Made by a program: the position numbers and the translations under genes
The notes under the pieces: model-generated
The model's database searches: none
Seen by the model: only the letters and a program-made list of their open reading frames with translations
What the model was told of the DNA's origin: nothing
In this document: piece by piece, positions 9,350 through 17,383 of the stretch
How the letters are laid out: the number at the start of each line of letters is the position of its first letter
How positions within the stretch are numbered: the first letter of the stretch is position 1
Source of the DNA: Curvibacter lanceolatus ATCC 14669
GTDB lineage: Bacteria > Pseudomonadota > Gammaproteobacteria > Burkholderiales > Burkholderiaceae_C
Direction of reading: 5' to 3'
Length of the DNA: 64,000 nucleotides
Assembly: GCF_000381265.1 (NCBI RefSeq)
Contig: NZ_KB906280.1
Coordinates: forward strand, 1 to 64,000

Positions 9350-10153
9350 TCACTGGCGCACGCCTGAACCGGCAAGATACTGGTTGAAAATCGCGTCGTA
9401 GGTGCCGTCCTTCTTCATCGACCGAAGCGCTTGGTCAAACGCTCGGGCGATCTTTCTGTGGTCCTTCTTGTTGCTGAAAGCGAGATAGCTGGGTATGGAC
9501 TCGATGGAAGGCGACAACTCCTTGATCGATCCGGCCACGCCGAGCGTTCGCGCTGAATCGAGCGCGACGTGTCGATAGGAGGGGATGACGTCGATGCGAT
9601 CTTGCAGCAGTTTTCGGATGTTGGACGACGCACTGTCCGTGGTGTCCACCTTCTTGAAGGTTCCCTGCCGCAATTCTTCATCAAAGCGGGGGCCGTAGCT
9701 CGTTTCGTTGATGACGCCAATGCGCAGCTCAGAAATCTTTTTCAAGTCACCGTCGAAGCTGATGGTCGAGTCCTTGCGGACGAAGAGTGCCTGAACCTGG
9801 GTGATCAGCACCTCATCTGAATAGGTCAAGAACTCTTCGCGCTCGCGGGTCCGATAGGCAGAAAAAATCCCATCGATCTTGCCCGCCTTGACTTCGGCAA
9901 GGCAACGTGCCCAAGGCATGAGGGCGATTTGAATCGGATAGCCTGCTCGTTGGAACGCTTCATGGATGACGTCCACCAGCATGCCGGATTGCTTGCCATT
10001 CTCGACGTACGCCGTGGGGATGCTGTTTGCGGCACCCAGGACCAGTGTGTGCGCGCAAGCCACGGAAAGGCTCATCGGCACAAGGCACGCCACCCACAGG
10101 CAGGCCCCAAGCCAAGAGCGCTTCCTTCGTGGAGACAAGTGATCTGCACACAT
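9350..10153 (-). CDS. Periplasmic solute-binding protein, family 3-like (orphan)
   Basis: A 267-aa exported binding protein of the SBP_bac_3 type. It has a basic leader (MCADHLSPRRKRSW), a hydrophobic segment ending SVACAHT, and the family pattern YVENGKQSGMLVDVIHEAF early in the mature protein, with IALMPWARCLAEVKAGKIDG typical of the divergent group that binds amino acids or related small molecules. The start at 10153 is supported by AGGAG eight bases upstream. No permease or ATPase gene is adjacent, so it either serves a distant transporter or acts as a sensor. The region 9087-9349 before its end holds no gene. Confidence 0.75.
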   Translation of the reverse strand: MCADHLSPRRKRSWLGACLWVACLVPMSLSVACAHTLVLGAANSIPTAYVENGKQSGMLVDVIHEAFQRAGYPIQIALMPWARCLAEVKAGKIDGIFSAYRTREREEFLTYSDEVLITQVQALFVRKDSTISFDGDLKKISELRIGVINETSYGPRFDEELRQGTFKKVDTTDSASSNIRKLLQDRIDVIPSYRHVALDSARTLGVAGSIKELSPSIESIPSYLAFSNKKDHRKIARAFDQALRSMKKDGTYDAIFNQYLAGSGVRQ

Positions 10154-10487
10154 CGGTTTCTCCTGTGAGGCACGGCAGCCCCAGCATGCCGGCAAAACAG
10201 ACAAAACGCAACGCGCTAGCTCAAATGCCGCGCCGGGAATGCTCTGCGAATCTGTTGCATTGACCGATTGAGCCTGCCACCAATTCGGGCCATGCCATCA
10301 GCCCCTGCCATAGATCTAGCGGCGGCTGAGCTGCAAGACGAGCTGGGTGGTGGCCTTGAAGCAAGAGGACTGCGGGGTATGTCCTGGATCGGCCCCGGGG
10401 CAGCAGGCCAACCCTCAACGCGAATCAACACTCCAGCGTGCTGCGTACGATCTTGCTGCGCGATCCACTCGCATCAAGCCGCTGCAC
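10154..10487. other. Gap with no recognisable gene
   Basis: This 334-base stretch separates the orphan binding protein gene from the amine dehydrogenase operon. Short open frames exist on both strands, but none has a convincing start signal or recognisable product. It probably contains the promoter of the gene at 9350-10153 and the end of the operon transcript. Confidence 0.5.
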
Positions 10488-10976
10488 TTATTCGATCGAA
10501 TACCCCATCTGCCGCAGCTGTTGCACCACCTCAGCCCGTGTGCGGGCCACATCGCTGGGCCGGCTGGCGCGCAGGCGCTGCACCTCTGCCTCGGAGTAGG
10601 GCGGGGCGCCGGGGGGCAGGCTGTCGCCGGCCCATTGGCCCAGCATCCAGTTCATCAGTTCGGCCACCTGGCGGTCATTGAGGGGGGTGTTCATCACCCC
10701 CGGCACCTGCACGATCAGTGCGCGGCCCTCGGGCAGGCGCAAAAAATGGCCCAACACGCCTTTCATGCTGGGGATGCCGCGCTGCGGCATGCCGCTGCCG
10801 TCGTCCAGGTGGCAGCCCATGCAGTGCAGCTTGTAGTTCAGCGCGGGGCTGCCGGCCGACACCGGCTGCGCGGCCAGTGTGGGCACGGTGGCCAGCAGGG
10901 CCGAGGCCCCGAGCAGCAGGGCCCTGGCCAGGCTGGTGATGCCGGGCAGGGGCCTAAGGCGCCAGTGCCGCATCAC
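10488..10976 (-). CDS. Monohaem cytochrome c of the amine dehydrogenase operon (second)
   Basis: A 162-aa exported cytochrome c with signal peptide ending near TLAAQP and one haem-binding motif CMGCH (around residue 53). A Met in PGVMNTPL is the likely second haem ligand. The gene overlaps the upstream cytochrome gene by 23 bases and is the last gene of the aau/mau-type operon. In the Alcaligenes faecalis aromatic amine dehydrogenase cluster a periplasmic monohaem cytochrome c follows the light-chain gene, so an electron-transfer or maturation role is likely. Which of the two cytochromes is the dehydrogenase partner cannot be told. Confidence 0.85.
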   Translation of the reverse strand: MMRHWRLRPLPGITSLARALLLGASALLATVPTLAAQPVSAGSPALNYKLHCMGCHLDDGSGMPQRGIPSMKGVLGHFLRLPEGRALIVQVPGVMNTPLNDRQVAELMNWMLGQWAGDSLPPGAPPYSEAEVQRLRASRPSDVARTRAEVVQQLRQMGYSIE

Positions 10977-11415
10977 GTTGCGCCCTCAAGGCCTTGGGGC
11001 TGACGGTGCTGGCCCGGGCCTGGGCCAGGTCGGCGGCCGCAAAGGCCGGTACGGCGGCCTGGCCGGCCAGGTCTCGCACGACATGGCTCAGGGCCGCGGC
11101 CAGTTCTTCGTCAGACAACTGGGTCTGCGCCGGCATCACGCTGTTGTAGGTCTGGCCTTCCGACACGATGCGACCTTGCAGCCCGTGGGTGAGCACCAGC
11201 GCCAGGTATTGGCGCATGGCCGGCTGCCCGGCCCGTGCCGCCACCGCGCCGACCAGCGACGGCGCCAGGCCGGGGGCGCCCACCGCCCCGGCCTGGTGGC
11301 AGGCCACGCAAACCTGTTGGTAGACCGCCTGGCCGTCGGCGGCCAGGGCGCCGGTGCCCAGGGTGCAGGCCAGCAAGGCGGCGGGCAGGGCGGGTTTGAA
11401 AGGATGCCAGCGCAT
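10954..11415 (-). CDS. Monohaem cytochrome c of the amine dehydrogenase operon (first)
   Basis: A 153-aa class I cytochrome c with signal peptide (ending TGALAADG), haem motif CVACH, and a candidate axial Met in YNSVMPAQTQLSDEELAAAL. The start codon directly follows the light-chain stop with no gap, and a GGAGAG ribosome site lies inside the end of the light-chain gene, so translation is coupled. It probably accepts electrons from the quinoprotein or passes them to the terminal oxidase. Confidence 0.88.
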   Translation of the reverse strand: MRWHPFKPALPAALLACTLGTGALAADGQAVYQQVCVACHQAGAVGAPGLAPSLVGAVAARAGQPAMRQYLALVLTHGLQGRIVSEGQTYNSVMPAQTQLSDEELAAALSHVVRDLAGQAAVPAFAAADLAQARASTVSPKALRAQRDAALAP

Positions 11416-11964
11416 TCAACTCTCCTTCTCGGCCACGCCGACGATGATCGAGGTGGTGCAGTGGAAGGCCGAGCTGTCGTTGGCCATGCACCAGTTGATG
11501 TCGTTGTGCAGGCCCATGCGGTAGCCCGGGCGCTCGCCGATGTTGGTGTTGCACAGGCAGCGGCCGCAGGCGCCCCGGCCGCAGCAGTCGTTGTAGCTGA
11601 TCAGGTAGTCCTTGCCGTCGGCCGGGTTGTGGCAGGTGCCCACCCAGGCCACCTTGGAGGGCGTGGTGCCCGGTGGGCAGCTGGTGGCGCTGCCGCCGCA
11701 GCACGAACACAGAAAGCCGTCCACACCGCAGTAGCGCCAGTAGTCGCAATCGGTTTCGGTGGGCGGGCCTTTGCGCTTGCTGGCGGCGTTGTGTTCAGCG
11801 GCCAGGGCCTGGCTGCTGCGGTCAAAGGGCAGCACGGGCAGCGTGAAGGCGCTGGCCACCAGCACCCGGCTTACCCGCACCAGGGCGCTGCGCCGCGAGG
11901 TGTGGCTGGCCAGTTGGCGGCTGCGCCGCTCTGCCAGGCGATCAAACCAGTCGAGCAGGCTCAT
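11416..11964 (-). CDS. aauA: Quinoprotein amine dehydrogenase light (beta) chain, aromatic amine type
   Basis: The 182-aa catalytic subunit carries tryptophan tryptophylquinone made from two of its Trp residues. By alignment from memory these are Trp107 (KVAWVGTCHNP) and Trp158 (DINWCMAN), 51 residues apart as in both known enzymes, with the catalytic-base Asp at 126 (SYNDCCG). The mature part is very Cys-rich (CDYWRYCGVDGFLCSCCGG). A twin-Arg leader (HTSRRSALVR) indicates Tat export. The motifs FLCSCCGG, CHNPADGKDYLISY, ERPGY and NWCMAN match aromatic amine dehydrogenase more closely than Paracoccus methylamine dehydrogenase. Start and stop codons overlap or abut both neighbours, so the operon is tightly coupled. 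Confidence 0.9.
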   Translation of the reverse strand: MSLLDWFDRLAERRSRQLASHTSRRSALVRVSRVLVASAFTLPVLPFDRSSQALAAEHNAASKRKGPPTETDCDYWRYCGVDGFLCSCCGGSATSCPPGTTPSKVAWVGTCHNPADGKDYLISYNDCCGRGACGRCLCNTNIGERPGYRMGLHNDINWCMANDSSAFHCTTSIIVGVAEKES

Positions 11965-12569
11965 GCGGCCTCCTTGTTCAGCAGCTTCTGGTCAATGAAA
12001 TCCTGCACCGAAGCCACCTTGAGGTCGCTGGCGGTGAACAGGCTGTCGAGCTGCTCGCGGCTGTTGACCAGGCCCTTGGCGCGCAACACGCCCTGGCTGT
12101 CGATCAACACCGCGTAGGGCAGTTTGGCGATGCGCAGGGTCATGCCCAGCTCGTGCGACAGCACGTAGGGGAAGTGGGCCAGGCCAGCCTTCTGGCGGAA
12201 CACCTCGTGCTCGGGTTGCTCGCCGTCCGAGGCCAGCACCACGCGCAGCCAGGGCGCCTCGTCGCGGCGGATGCGCTCGACGATGGGCAGCAGCTTCTTG
12301 CACACCGGGCAGGTGGGCGACAGGAAGAACAGCAAGGTGCTGTGCGTTGTGGGGGCGCCCAGCTCCAGGGTGCCGCCGCCCAACTGCGGCAGGCTGAGCC
12401 GTGGCGCGGGCGAGCCCACGGCGGGGCCCGAATCCATCATCAGCGCGCCCATGGGGGCGATGCGTTCGTACAGGATGCCCACCTGTCGCGACAGGGCCAG
12501 CACCACCACCACCAGGGCGATCACGGCGCACCAGGCCAGCACGTTGGAGATGATCAGGGTTTCAATCAT
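11961..12569 (-). CDS. mauD: MauD/AauD maturation protein (thioredoxin-like)
   Basis: A 202-aa membrane-anchored thioredoxin-fold protein. One N-terminal transmembrane segment (residues about 6-27) is followed by a periplasmic domain with the redox motif CPVCKK. MauD is needed to form the many disulfides of the amine dehydrogenase light chain, whose gene overlaps this one by four bases (ATGA). Family length is about 200 aa, so the protein is complete. Confidence 0.9.
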   Translation of the reverse strand: MIETLIISNVLAWCAVIALVVVVLALSRQVGILYERIAPMGALMMDSGPAVGSPAPRLSLPQLGGGTLELGAPTTHSTLLFFLSPTCPVCKKLLPIVERIRRDEAPWLRVVLASDGEQPEHEVFRQKAGLAHFPYVLSHELGMTLRIAKLPYAVLIDSQGVLRAKGLVNSREQLDSLFTASDLKVASVQDFIDQKLLNKEAA

Positions 12570-13140
12570 GGTTGTTCCTCAATTCGGCAAGACGGGGTTG
12601 GTTGCTCAGCAGTTGGTTGGTGACGGCATACAGGCCGATGGCAAACAGGGCGGCGGCGCAGGCAGCCAGGCCATCGGCCCAGCCCACCGGGCGGGGGGCC
12701 AGCGGCGCCAGCGCGGCCAGGCCCAAGCCCAGCAGGGCGGCGTTGCGCCACAGCAGCGCGCCCGACAGGGTGAGGCCGCTGCCGCGGCTGCCGTAGCCAC
12801 CGCAGCCGCAGTCGATGCTGCGCCCCTGGCGCAGGGCCAGCGCCACGGCGCTGCTGGCCACCCCCAGCACGCCCAGGGCCAAGGCGGCGCCCAGCGGACG
12901 GGTGGAGACGGGCAGCAACAGCAGGCCGGCAGCCGCTTCGCTCAAGGCCAGCGCATGCGCCACTGGGCTGACCAGCAACGGCGGCAACAGGCCGTAGGCC
13001 TCGGTGGCCATCACAAAGGCGCTGAGGTCGCGCAGCTTGGCCAGCGCGCCGAACAGCAGCACCAGGGCCAGGCTGGCTGCTGCCGCGTGCGACAGCACCG
13101 GGTCCAGCCAGGGGAGGGCGGTGTTGACGGTATCGAGCAT
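12562..13140 (-). CDS. mauE: MauE/AauE integral membrane maturation protein
   Basis: A 192-aa protein with about four to five transmembrane segments (first around residues 15-33) and a periplasmic-type Cys pair in the SIDCGCGGYGS loop, characteristic of MauE. It works with MauD in disulfide formation or transport for the light chain. The ATG at 13140 overlaps the stop of the large-subunit gene (TGATG); a GTG one codon earlier is possible. It overlaps mauD by eight bases. Confidence 0.88.
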   Translation of the reverse strand: MLDTVNTALPWLDPVLSHAAAASLALVLLFGALAKLRDLSAFVMATEAYGLLPPLLVSPVAHALALSEAAAGLLLLPVSTRPLGAALALGVLGVASSAVALALRQGRSIDCGCGGYGSRGSGLTLSGALLWRNAALLGLGLAALAPLAPRPVGWADGLAACAAALFAIGLYAVTNQLLSNQPRLAELRNNHD

Positions 13141-14306
13141 CACTGCACCTCCAGGTAGACCGGGGTCTCGCCCACGGCGTCAAGCCGGCCCAGGGTGGTG
13201 CTGCGCTGGGCGCTGGTGCTGCGCGGGTCGAGCGCCAGCAGGTGGTTGCCCGCGCCATCGAGCACAAACAGCCGGGGCGTGGCCGCCGGGCTGAAGACCA
13301 TGGAGACCGCGTTGTGCCCGGGCCAGCGCGCCACACGGGCCTGCCGCTCCAGATCGAACACCCAGATCTGCTGGGCCGGGTTCTTGTGCGACCCGTCCAC
13401 CGCCTTGGCGTGCATGCCCACGAACAGGCGCTGGCGCTCGGGGTCGATGGCAAACAGCTGCATGCCGCCGGGGCGCCAACCTGCCTTTTGCTCGGCCGGG
13501 CTCAGCAGCGACCACACCGGCAGCACCTGCACACCCTCAGGCTGCAGCTGCAGGCGGTGCATCTGGCCGCCGTAGCTCACAAAGTACAGGGTGTTGCCGC
13601 TGCGCTCGTAGTGGATGAACACCGGGTCGGTGTCGGCATCAAAAAAGGCCACCGGGGCGCTGCGTGGTCGGGCCTGGCCCGCTTCGTCGAGTTCGATGGT
13701 GGCCAAGGTGCCGTCGCCGCACACGGTTGAGAATCGGTTGGGCTGCTCGGGCCAGGGGATCACGCCCCAGCAGCCCGGGGTGGGCACCTCGGAGGCCAGC
13801 TTGCGCCCTTGCAGGTCGACCACGCTCACGCTGCTGGCCGGTGTGGCGTTTTGCACCAGCAGCCAGCGGCCGTCGGCGCTGGGGGCCAGCGTGGCGCGGA
13901 TGTTCATGGCCTGGGCGTGCTTGGGCGGTATCTCGATCTCGTGCCGGAACACCAGGTCGTCGGTGCCGTACACCTCCACCACATCGCTGCGCTGGCCGCG
14001 GTACAGGCGGGGGTAGTAGGTGGTGGCCACATACAGCTCGCGCCGGTCGGGCGACAGCGCTACCTGGCCGGCAAAGCCGGTGCTCATGGCACTGAGGTAG
14101 CGCATGCGCTGGCCATCGATCACGTGCAGACGGTTGTCGGCAATATGGCTCAAGGTCAAGTCGGCCAGATAGACGCGGTGGGTGGCGTCGGGGTCCAACT
14201 TGGCGATGGTCTGCCGTTCGTTCGGCAGATCCGCCGCCAGGGCGCCTGCGGCCAAGCAGGTTGCCAGACAGCCCGCACCCAGGCGGGCCAGACGGGAGGG
14301 TTTCAT
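13140..14306 (-). CDS. aauB: Quinoprotein amine dehydrogenase large (alpha) subunit
   Basis: A 388-aa beta-propeller subunit with a signal peptide ending near AGALAADLP. Conserved features of the family are visible: RVYLADLTLSHIADNRLHVIDG near the start, YVATTYYPRLYRGQRSDVVEVYG, QAMNIRATLAPSADGRWLLVQN and SHKNPAQQIWVFDLE. It forms an alpha2beta2 periplasmic enzyme with the light chain, oxidising primary amines to aldehydes and ammonia. It is the first gene of the operon, with a GAAAGGA ribosome site. Whether the natural substrate is phenethylamine/tryptamine-like or methylamine cannot be decided from this subunit alone; the light chain favours aromatic amines. Confidence 0.9.
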   Translation of the reverse strand: MKPSRLARLGAGCLATCLAAGALAADLPNERQTIAKLDPDATHRVYLADLTLSHIADNRLHVIDGQRMRYLSAMSTGFAGQVALSPDRRELYVATTYYPRLYRGQRSDVVEVYGTDDLVFRHEIEIPPKHAQAMNIRATLAPSADGRWLLVQNATPASSVSVVDLQGRKLASEVPTPGCWGVIPWPEQPNRFSTVCGDGTLATIELDEAGQARPRSAPVAFFDADTDPVFIHYERSGNTLYFVSYGGQMHRLQLQPEGVQVLPVWSLLSPAEQKAGWRPGGMQLFAIDPERQRLFVGMHAKAVDGSHKNPAQQIWVFDLERQARVARWPGHNAVSMVFSPAATPRLFVLDGAGNHLLALDPRSTSAQRSTTLGRLDAVGETPVYLEVQ

Positions 14307-14469
14307 GCGCAGACCGGTCCTTTCTTCAGAGGCTCAGCCGAGGGGCTGGCGCAGGCTCAGAAGATAGGTCGGGTGAGCGGCGGGGGGTTATCCGGTTTTG
14401 GCAAGACTGCGCGGGCAATGTGCCGGCGGCGGGGCTGGTTCGGCCACCGGGTCAGCGCCCTGGCTCGGT

Positions 14470-16254
14470 TCAGAAGCTCTCCCAGCTGTCGTCCGTCGGG
14501 GCAGGCCGGCTGGTCGGGGCCTTCGGGGCCATGGCCAAGGCCGCGGGTTTGCCGGCGTTCGGGGCCTTGGGCGCACCGGTCACCTGCTTCAGGGCGGGGC
14601 GTTGCCCCAGTGCTCTTGGTGCTGTTGCGGCTGATGGTGCTCGTGGCGCGATGGGTGCACGGGCCGGGCCCGCAGCATGGCCTGCTGCCAGCTTGAACAC
14701 CGCCACGGCCTGCACCAGGTCGTTGGCCTGGCCGCGCAGGCTGTCGGCGGCGGCCGACATTTCCTCGACCAGGGCCGCATTCTGTTGCGTGGTCTGGTCC
14801 ATCTGGGTGACGGCCTCGCCGATCTGGTTCACGCCCTGGGCCTGTTCGGCGCTGCCGGCCGAGATCTCGGCCATGATGTCGCTCACGCGCTGGATGCTGC
14901 CCACCACCTCGCTCATGGTGGCGCCGGCCCGGTCCACCAGGGCCGAGCCGGACTCCACCCGCTCGACGCTGTCCTGGATCAGGCGCCGGATCTCTTTCGA
15001 GGCCTCGGCGCTGCGCCCGGCCAGGGTGCGCACCTCGCCGGCCACCACAGCAAAGCCGCGGCCCTGTTCGCCGGCCCGGGCGGCTTCCACGGCTGCGTTC
15101 AGGGCCAGGATGTTGGTCTGGAAGGCGATGCCGTCGATGACACCGATGATGTCGGCGATCTTGCGCGAGCTGTCGTTGATGCCTTTCATGGTGTCCACCA
15201 CCTCGGCCACCACGGCACCGCCCTGGCTGGCTACACCGGCGGCGGCCTGTGCCAGCTGGTTGGCCTGGCGTGCGTTTTCAGCGTTGTGGGTGACGGTGGA
15301 GCCCAGCTCCTCCATCGAGGCGGCGGTCTCTTCGAGGGCACTGGCCTGCTCTTCGGTGCGGCCCGACAGATCGCGGTTGCCCGAGGCGATCTGGGCGCTG
15401 GCAGAGGCCACGGCCTCGCTGCCCTGGCGCACGGTGCTCACCACCTGCACCAGGCTGGTCTGCATGCGCTGCACCGCCGCCATGATGCTGTGGGTGTCAC
15501 CAGGGCGCAGTGCCACGTTGAAGCTCAGGTCGCCGTCGGCCACGCGCGTCACGGCCTGCGACACCTCGTCGGGCTCGGCACCCAAGGCGCGGGTGATGCT
15601 GCGTGCAATCGTCCAGGCCAGCAAAACCCCCAGCACGATGGCGATACCGGTGATGCCCAGCACCCAGGTAATTCCCGATGAGACGGCCGCCGTGGCATCC
15701 ACCCCTGCGGCTCGGGCCAGTTCCTGTTGCATGGCCACCGAGTCGTCCAGGGCCTTGAAGATCAGGTCCTGGCGCGGCGCCACTTTGGTCAGCAGGATCT
15801 CGGTGGCGGCCTTGGCGTCTTCGGGCTTGCCGGTCAGGCCCAGCTTGATGGCGGCATCGATGTCGGCGTCGTAGGCCTCGCGGTTGTTCTGGACGATCTT
15901 CAGCAGCTCAATGGCATTGGGTCGTGCCAGCGTCTTGTCGAGCTGTGCCAGCAACTCCAGGCTGCGTGCCCGCAAGGGTGGGATCCTGTCGGCCTGGGCC
16001 TGCGCATCTTTCACGTCTTCGATCAAGGCCACCGTGCGGGTGACGCGGGCTATCGATTGCAGCTTGTCTTTCAACTCGGTGAACTGGCCGACCTTGACCA
16101 ACCGGTTGTTGATCAGGGTGTCCAGCTCTGTGGTCAGCAGCGAGAACTTGTTCAGGGCCAAGGCCCCCACCAGCACCAGGCTGAGCAGCAGCAGGCCAAA
16201 GCCCAGTGCCAGCCGGGTGGCTACTTTGACCTGATTGAATTGAATGGATCCCAT
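14470..16254 (-). CDS. Methyl-accepting chemotaxis protein with C-terminal CheR tether
   Basis: A 594-aa transmembrane chemoreceptor: TM1 at about 13-33, a four-helix-bundle periplasmic domain (about 35-190), TM2 around 193-214, HAMP (about 215-268) and a cytoplasmic signalling domain with the highly conserved tip IDGIAFQTNILALNAAVEAA. An Ala/Pro-rich linker ends in DDSWESF, matching the xWExF pentapeptide that docks CheR/CheB in enterobacterial Tar and Tsr. The gene lies 163 bases upstream of the amine dehydrogenase operon on the same strand, so it could sense amines, but that is inference. No che genes are near. Confidence 0.93.
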   Translation of the reverse strand: MGSIQFNQVKVATRLALGFGLLLLSLVLVGALALNKFSLLTTELDTLINNRLVKVGQFTELKDKLQSIARVTRTVALIEDVKDAQAQADRIPPLRARSLELLAQLDKTLARPNAIELLKIVQNNREAYDADIDAAIKLGLTGKPEDAKAATEILLTKVAPRQDLIFKALDDSVAMQQELARAAGVDATAAVSSGITWVLGITGIAIVLGVLLAWTIARSITRALGAEPDEVSQAVTRVADGDLSFNVALRPGDTHSIMAAVQRMQTSLVQVVSTVRQGSEAVASASAQIASGNRDLSGRTEEQASALEETAASMEELGSTVTHNAENARQANQLAQAAAGVASQGGAVVAEVVDTMKGINDSSRKIADIIGVIDGIAFQTNILALNAAVEAARAGEQGRGFAVVAGEVRTLAGRSAEASKEIRRLIQDSVERVESGSALVDRAGATMSEVVGSIQRVSDIMAEISAGSAEQAQGVNQIGEAVTQMDQTTQQNAALVEEMSAAADSLRGQANDLVQAVAVFKLAAGHAAGPARAPIAPRAPSAATAPRALGQRPALKQVTGAPKAPNAGKPAALAMAPKAPTSRPAPTDDSWESF

Positions 16255-16579
16255 GTTGTTTTCTCTCTTTTTGATAATTTGAGACTGATTTGCTCATTAA
16301 AGAGGATTTGTCTGACAACTTGGCCCTATTCTCTGGTCGCAGGTGTGGTGATTGGGTTGTTTGATCGAAGCTGGGCGGACCGCCAAGCACCCGTGTGGCT
16401 GGTGCTCGCATTTGTCGATCTGGGGATGATTGGCTTTGGAACAGAGACAAATCATTATTTAAACAATTGTTTATCTTGTTTCTGATCGTCAATAAAGTTC
16501 ATCCATGCCGAGTGACTGGCGCCCTGAAGGGCAAAAACCTCCGGCAGCCATTGACGCAAACCCTTTCAGGAGAAACACG
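16255..16579. promoter_or_regulatory. Divergent intergenic region between chemoreceptor and DoxX genes, with AT-rich palindrome
   Basis: This 325-base gap is clearly AT-richer than its surroundings and holds no gene. A perfect palindrome TAAACAATTGTTTA lies at 16460-16473, between the two divergent starts. It must contain both promoters; I could not place a convincing flagellar-type promoter for the chemoreceptor. Confidence 0.45.
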
Positions 16580-17011
16580 ATGTCCCACACCACTGTTGAC
16601 CAAACCCCGCTGCAAAACGCTCTCAACCTCGCCGGCCGTGCGCTGCTGGCGGTGCTCTTTTTGCCCGCTGGCATCGGCAAGTTGACCGGCTTTGCCGGCA
16701 CCGTGGGTTACATCAGTTCAGCGGGCCTGCCGCTGCCCAGCGTGGGGGCTGCGCTGGCGCTGACGGTCGAGATCGTGGGCAGCCTGGCCTTGCTGGCCGG
16801 CTGGGGCACGCGCTGGGCTGCTCTGGTGCTGGGGCTGTTCACCCTGGCGGCGAGCTTCTTCTTCCACCCGTTCTGGAGTGTGGCCCCGGAGCAGGCCTAT
16901 GTGACCCAGTTGCTGTTCTTCAAGAACATCGCCGTGGTCGGCGGGCTGCTGGTGCTGGCCGCCCAAGGGGCGGGCGCCTGGAGCCTGGACGCCCGTGCCC
17001 GTCGGGGCTGA
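16580..17011 (+). CDS. DoxX family membrane protein
   Basis: A 143-aa protein with four predicted transmembrane segments and the DoxX motif RALLAVLFLPAGIGKLTGF. DoxX proteins are small inner-membrane proteins linked to oxidoreductases and redox stress in several bacteria; the exact role here is not known. The ATG at 16580 has a good AGGAG site seven bases upstream and gives the usual family length, so an upstream in-frame start at 16505 is rejected. Confidence 0.88.
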   Translation: MSHTTVDQTPLQNALNLAGRALLAVLFLPAGIGKLTGFAGTVGYISSAGLPLPSVGAALALTVEIVGSLALLAGWGTRWAALVLGLFTLAASFFFHPFWSVAPEQAYVTQLLFFKNIAVVGGLLVLAAQGAGAWSLDARARRG

Positions 17012-17033
17012 GCAGCCCCGGGTCTGGAGGATG

Positions 17034-17059
17034 CCGGGGGTGGCGCGGCGCCACCCCGG
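17034..17059 (+). terminator. GC-rich hairpin after the DoxX gene
   Basis: Arms CCGGG-GTGGCGC and GCGCCAC-CCCGG form a near-perfect stem 23 bases after the stop. There is no T-run. Confidence 0.4.
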
Positions 17060-17070
17060 TCAAGCCGCCA

Positions 17071-17178
17071 GACTTCTCCCAGGATTCTTGGGATAAAGCT
17101 GTGGACAAGCCGTGCCCTGCGGCTGCAAAGTGCTCGTAAGTGCTTGATTTGAAAGGGCTTGGTTTGGGGTGCTCAAAA
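17071..17178 (+). repeat. Dispersed 108-bp intergenic repeat, copy A
   Basis: This segment aligns without gaps to 27845-27952 over 108 bases with about 81 identities by hand count (75%). Identical blocks include GACTTCTCCC at the left end, GCTGTGGACAA and an 18-base block (17144-17161, TTGATTTGAAAGGGCTTG). TGTGGACAA (17100-17108) is one or two mismatches from a DnaA box in reverse. Both copies are intergenic and in the same orientation. No open frame is shared. Confidence 0.7.
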
Positions 17179-17383
17179 GTGAGGCAGTCCCCATGCCCGG
17201 CCAGCTGGGCATCTTCCCTCTGGTTATTTCTTGATGTGGGTCAATTCGCAGCCACAATATCCGGCTACCCTGAACCCCTGAGGTCCATCACCGCGTCCGG
17301 CAGCGTGCGCCTCGGTCAGTCGAGGGGTGCGTTTGACAGCCGGGGTCTGAGAACACACCATCCAGGCCCAACGGTACCCAACA

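Noticed and set aside
14307-14469. A sigma-54 promoter for the amine dehydrogenase operon
   Set aside because: GGCAC and GC are at the right distance, but the TTGC element does not match.
17095-17110. A replication origin, from the DnaA-box-like sequence
   Set aside because: Only one such box occurs per repeat copy, two copies are 10.8 kb apart, and no dnaA, dnaN or AT-rich unwinding region is present.
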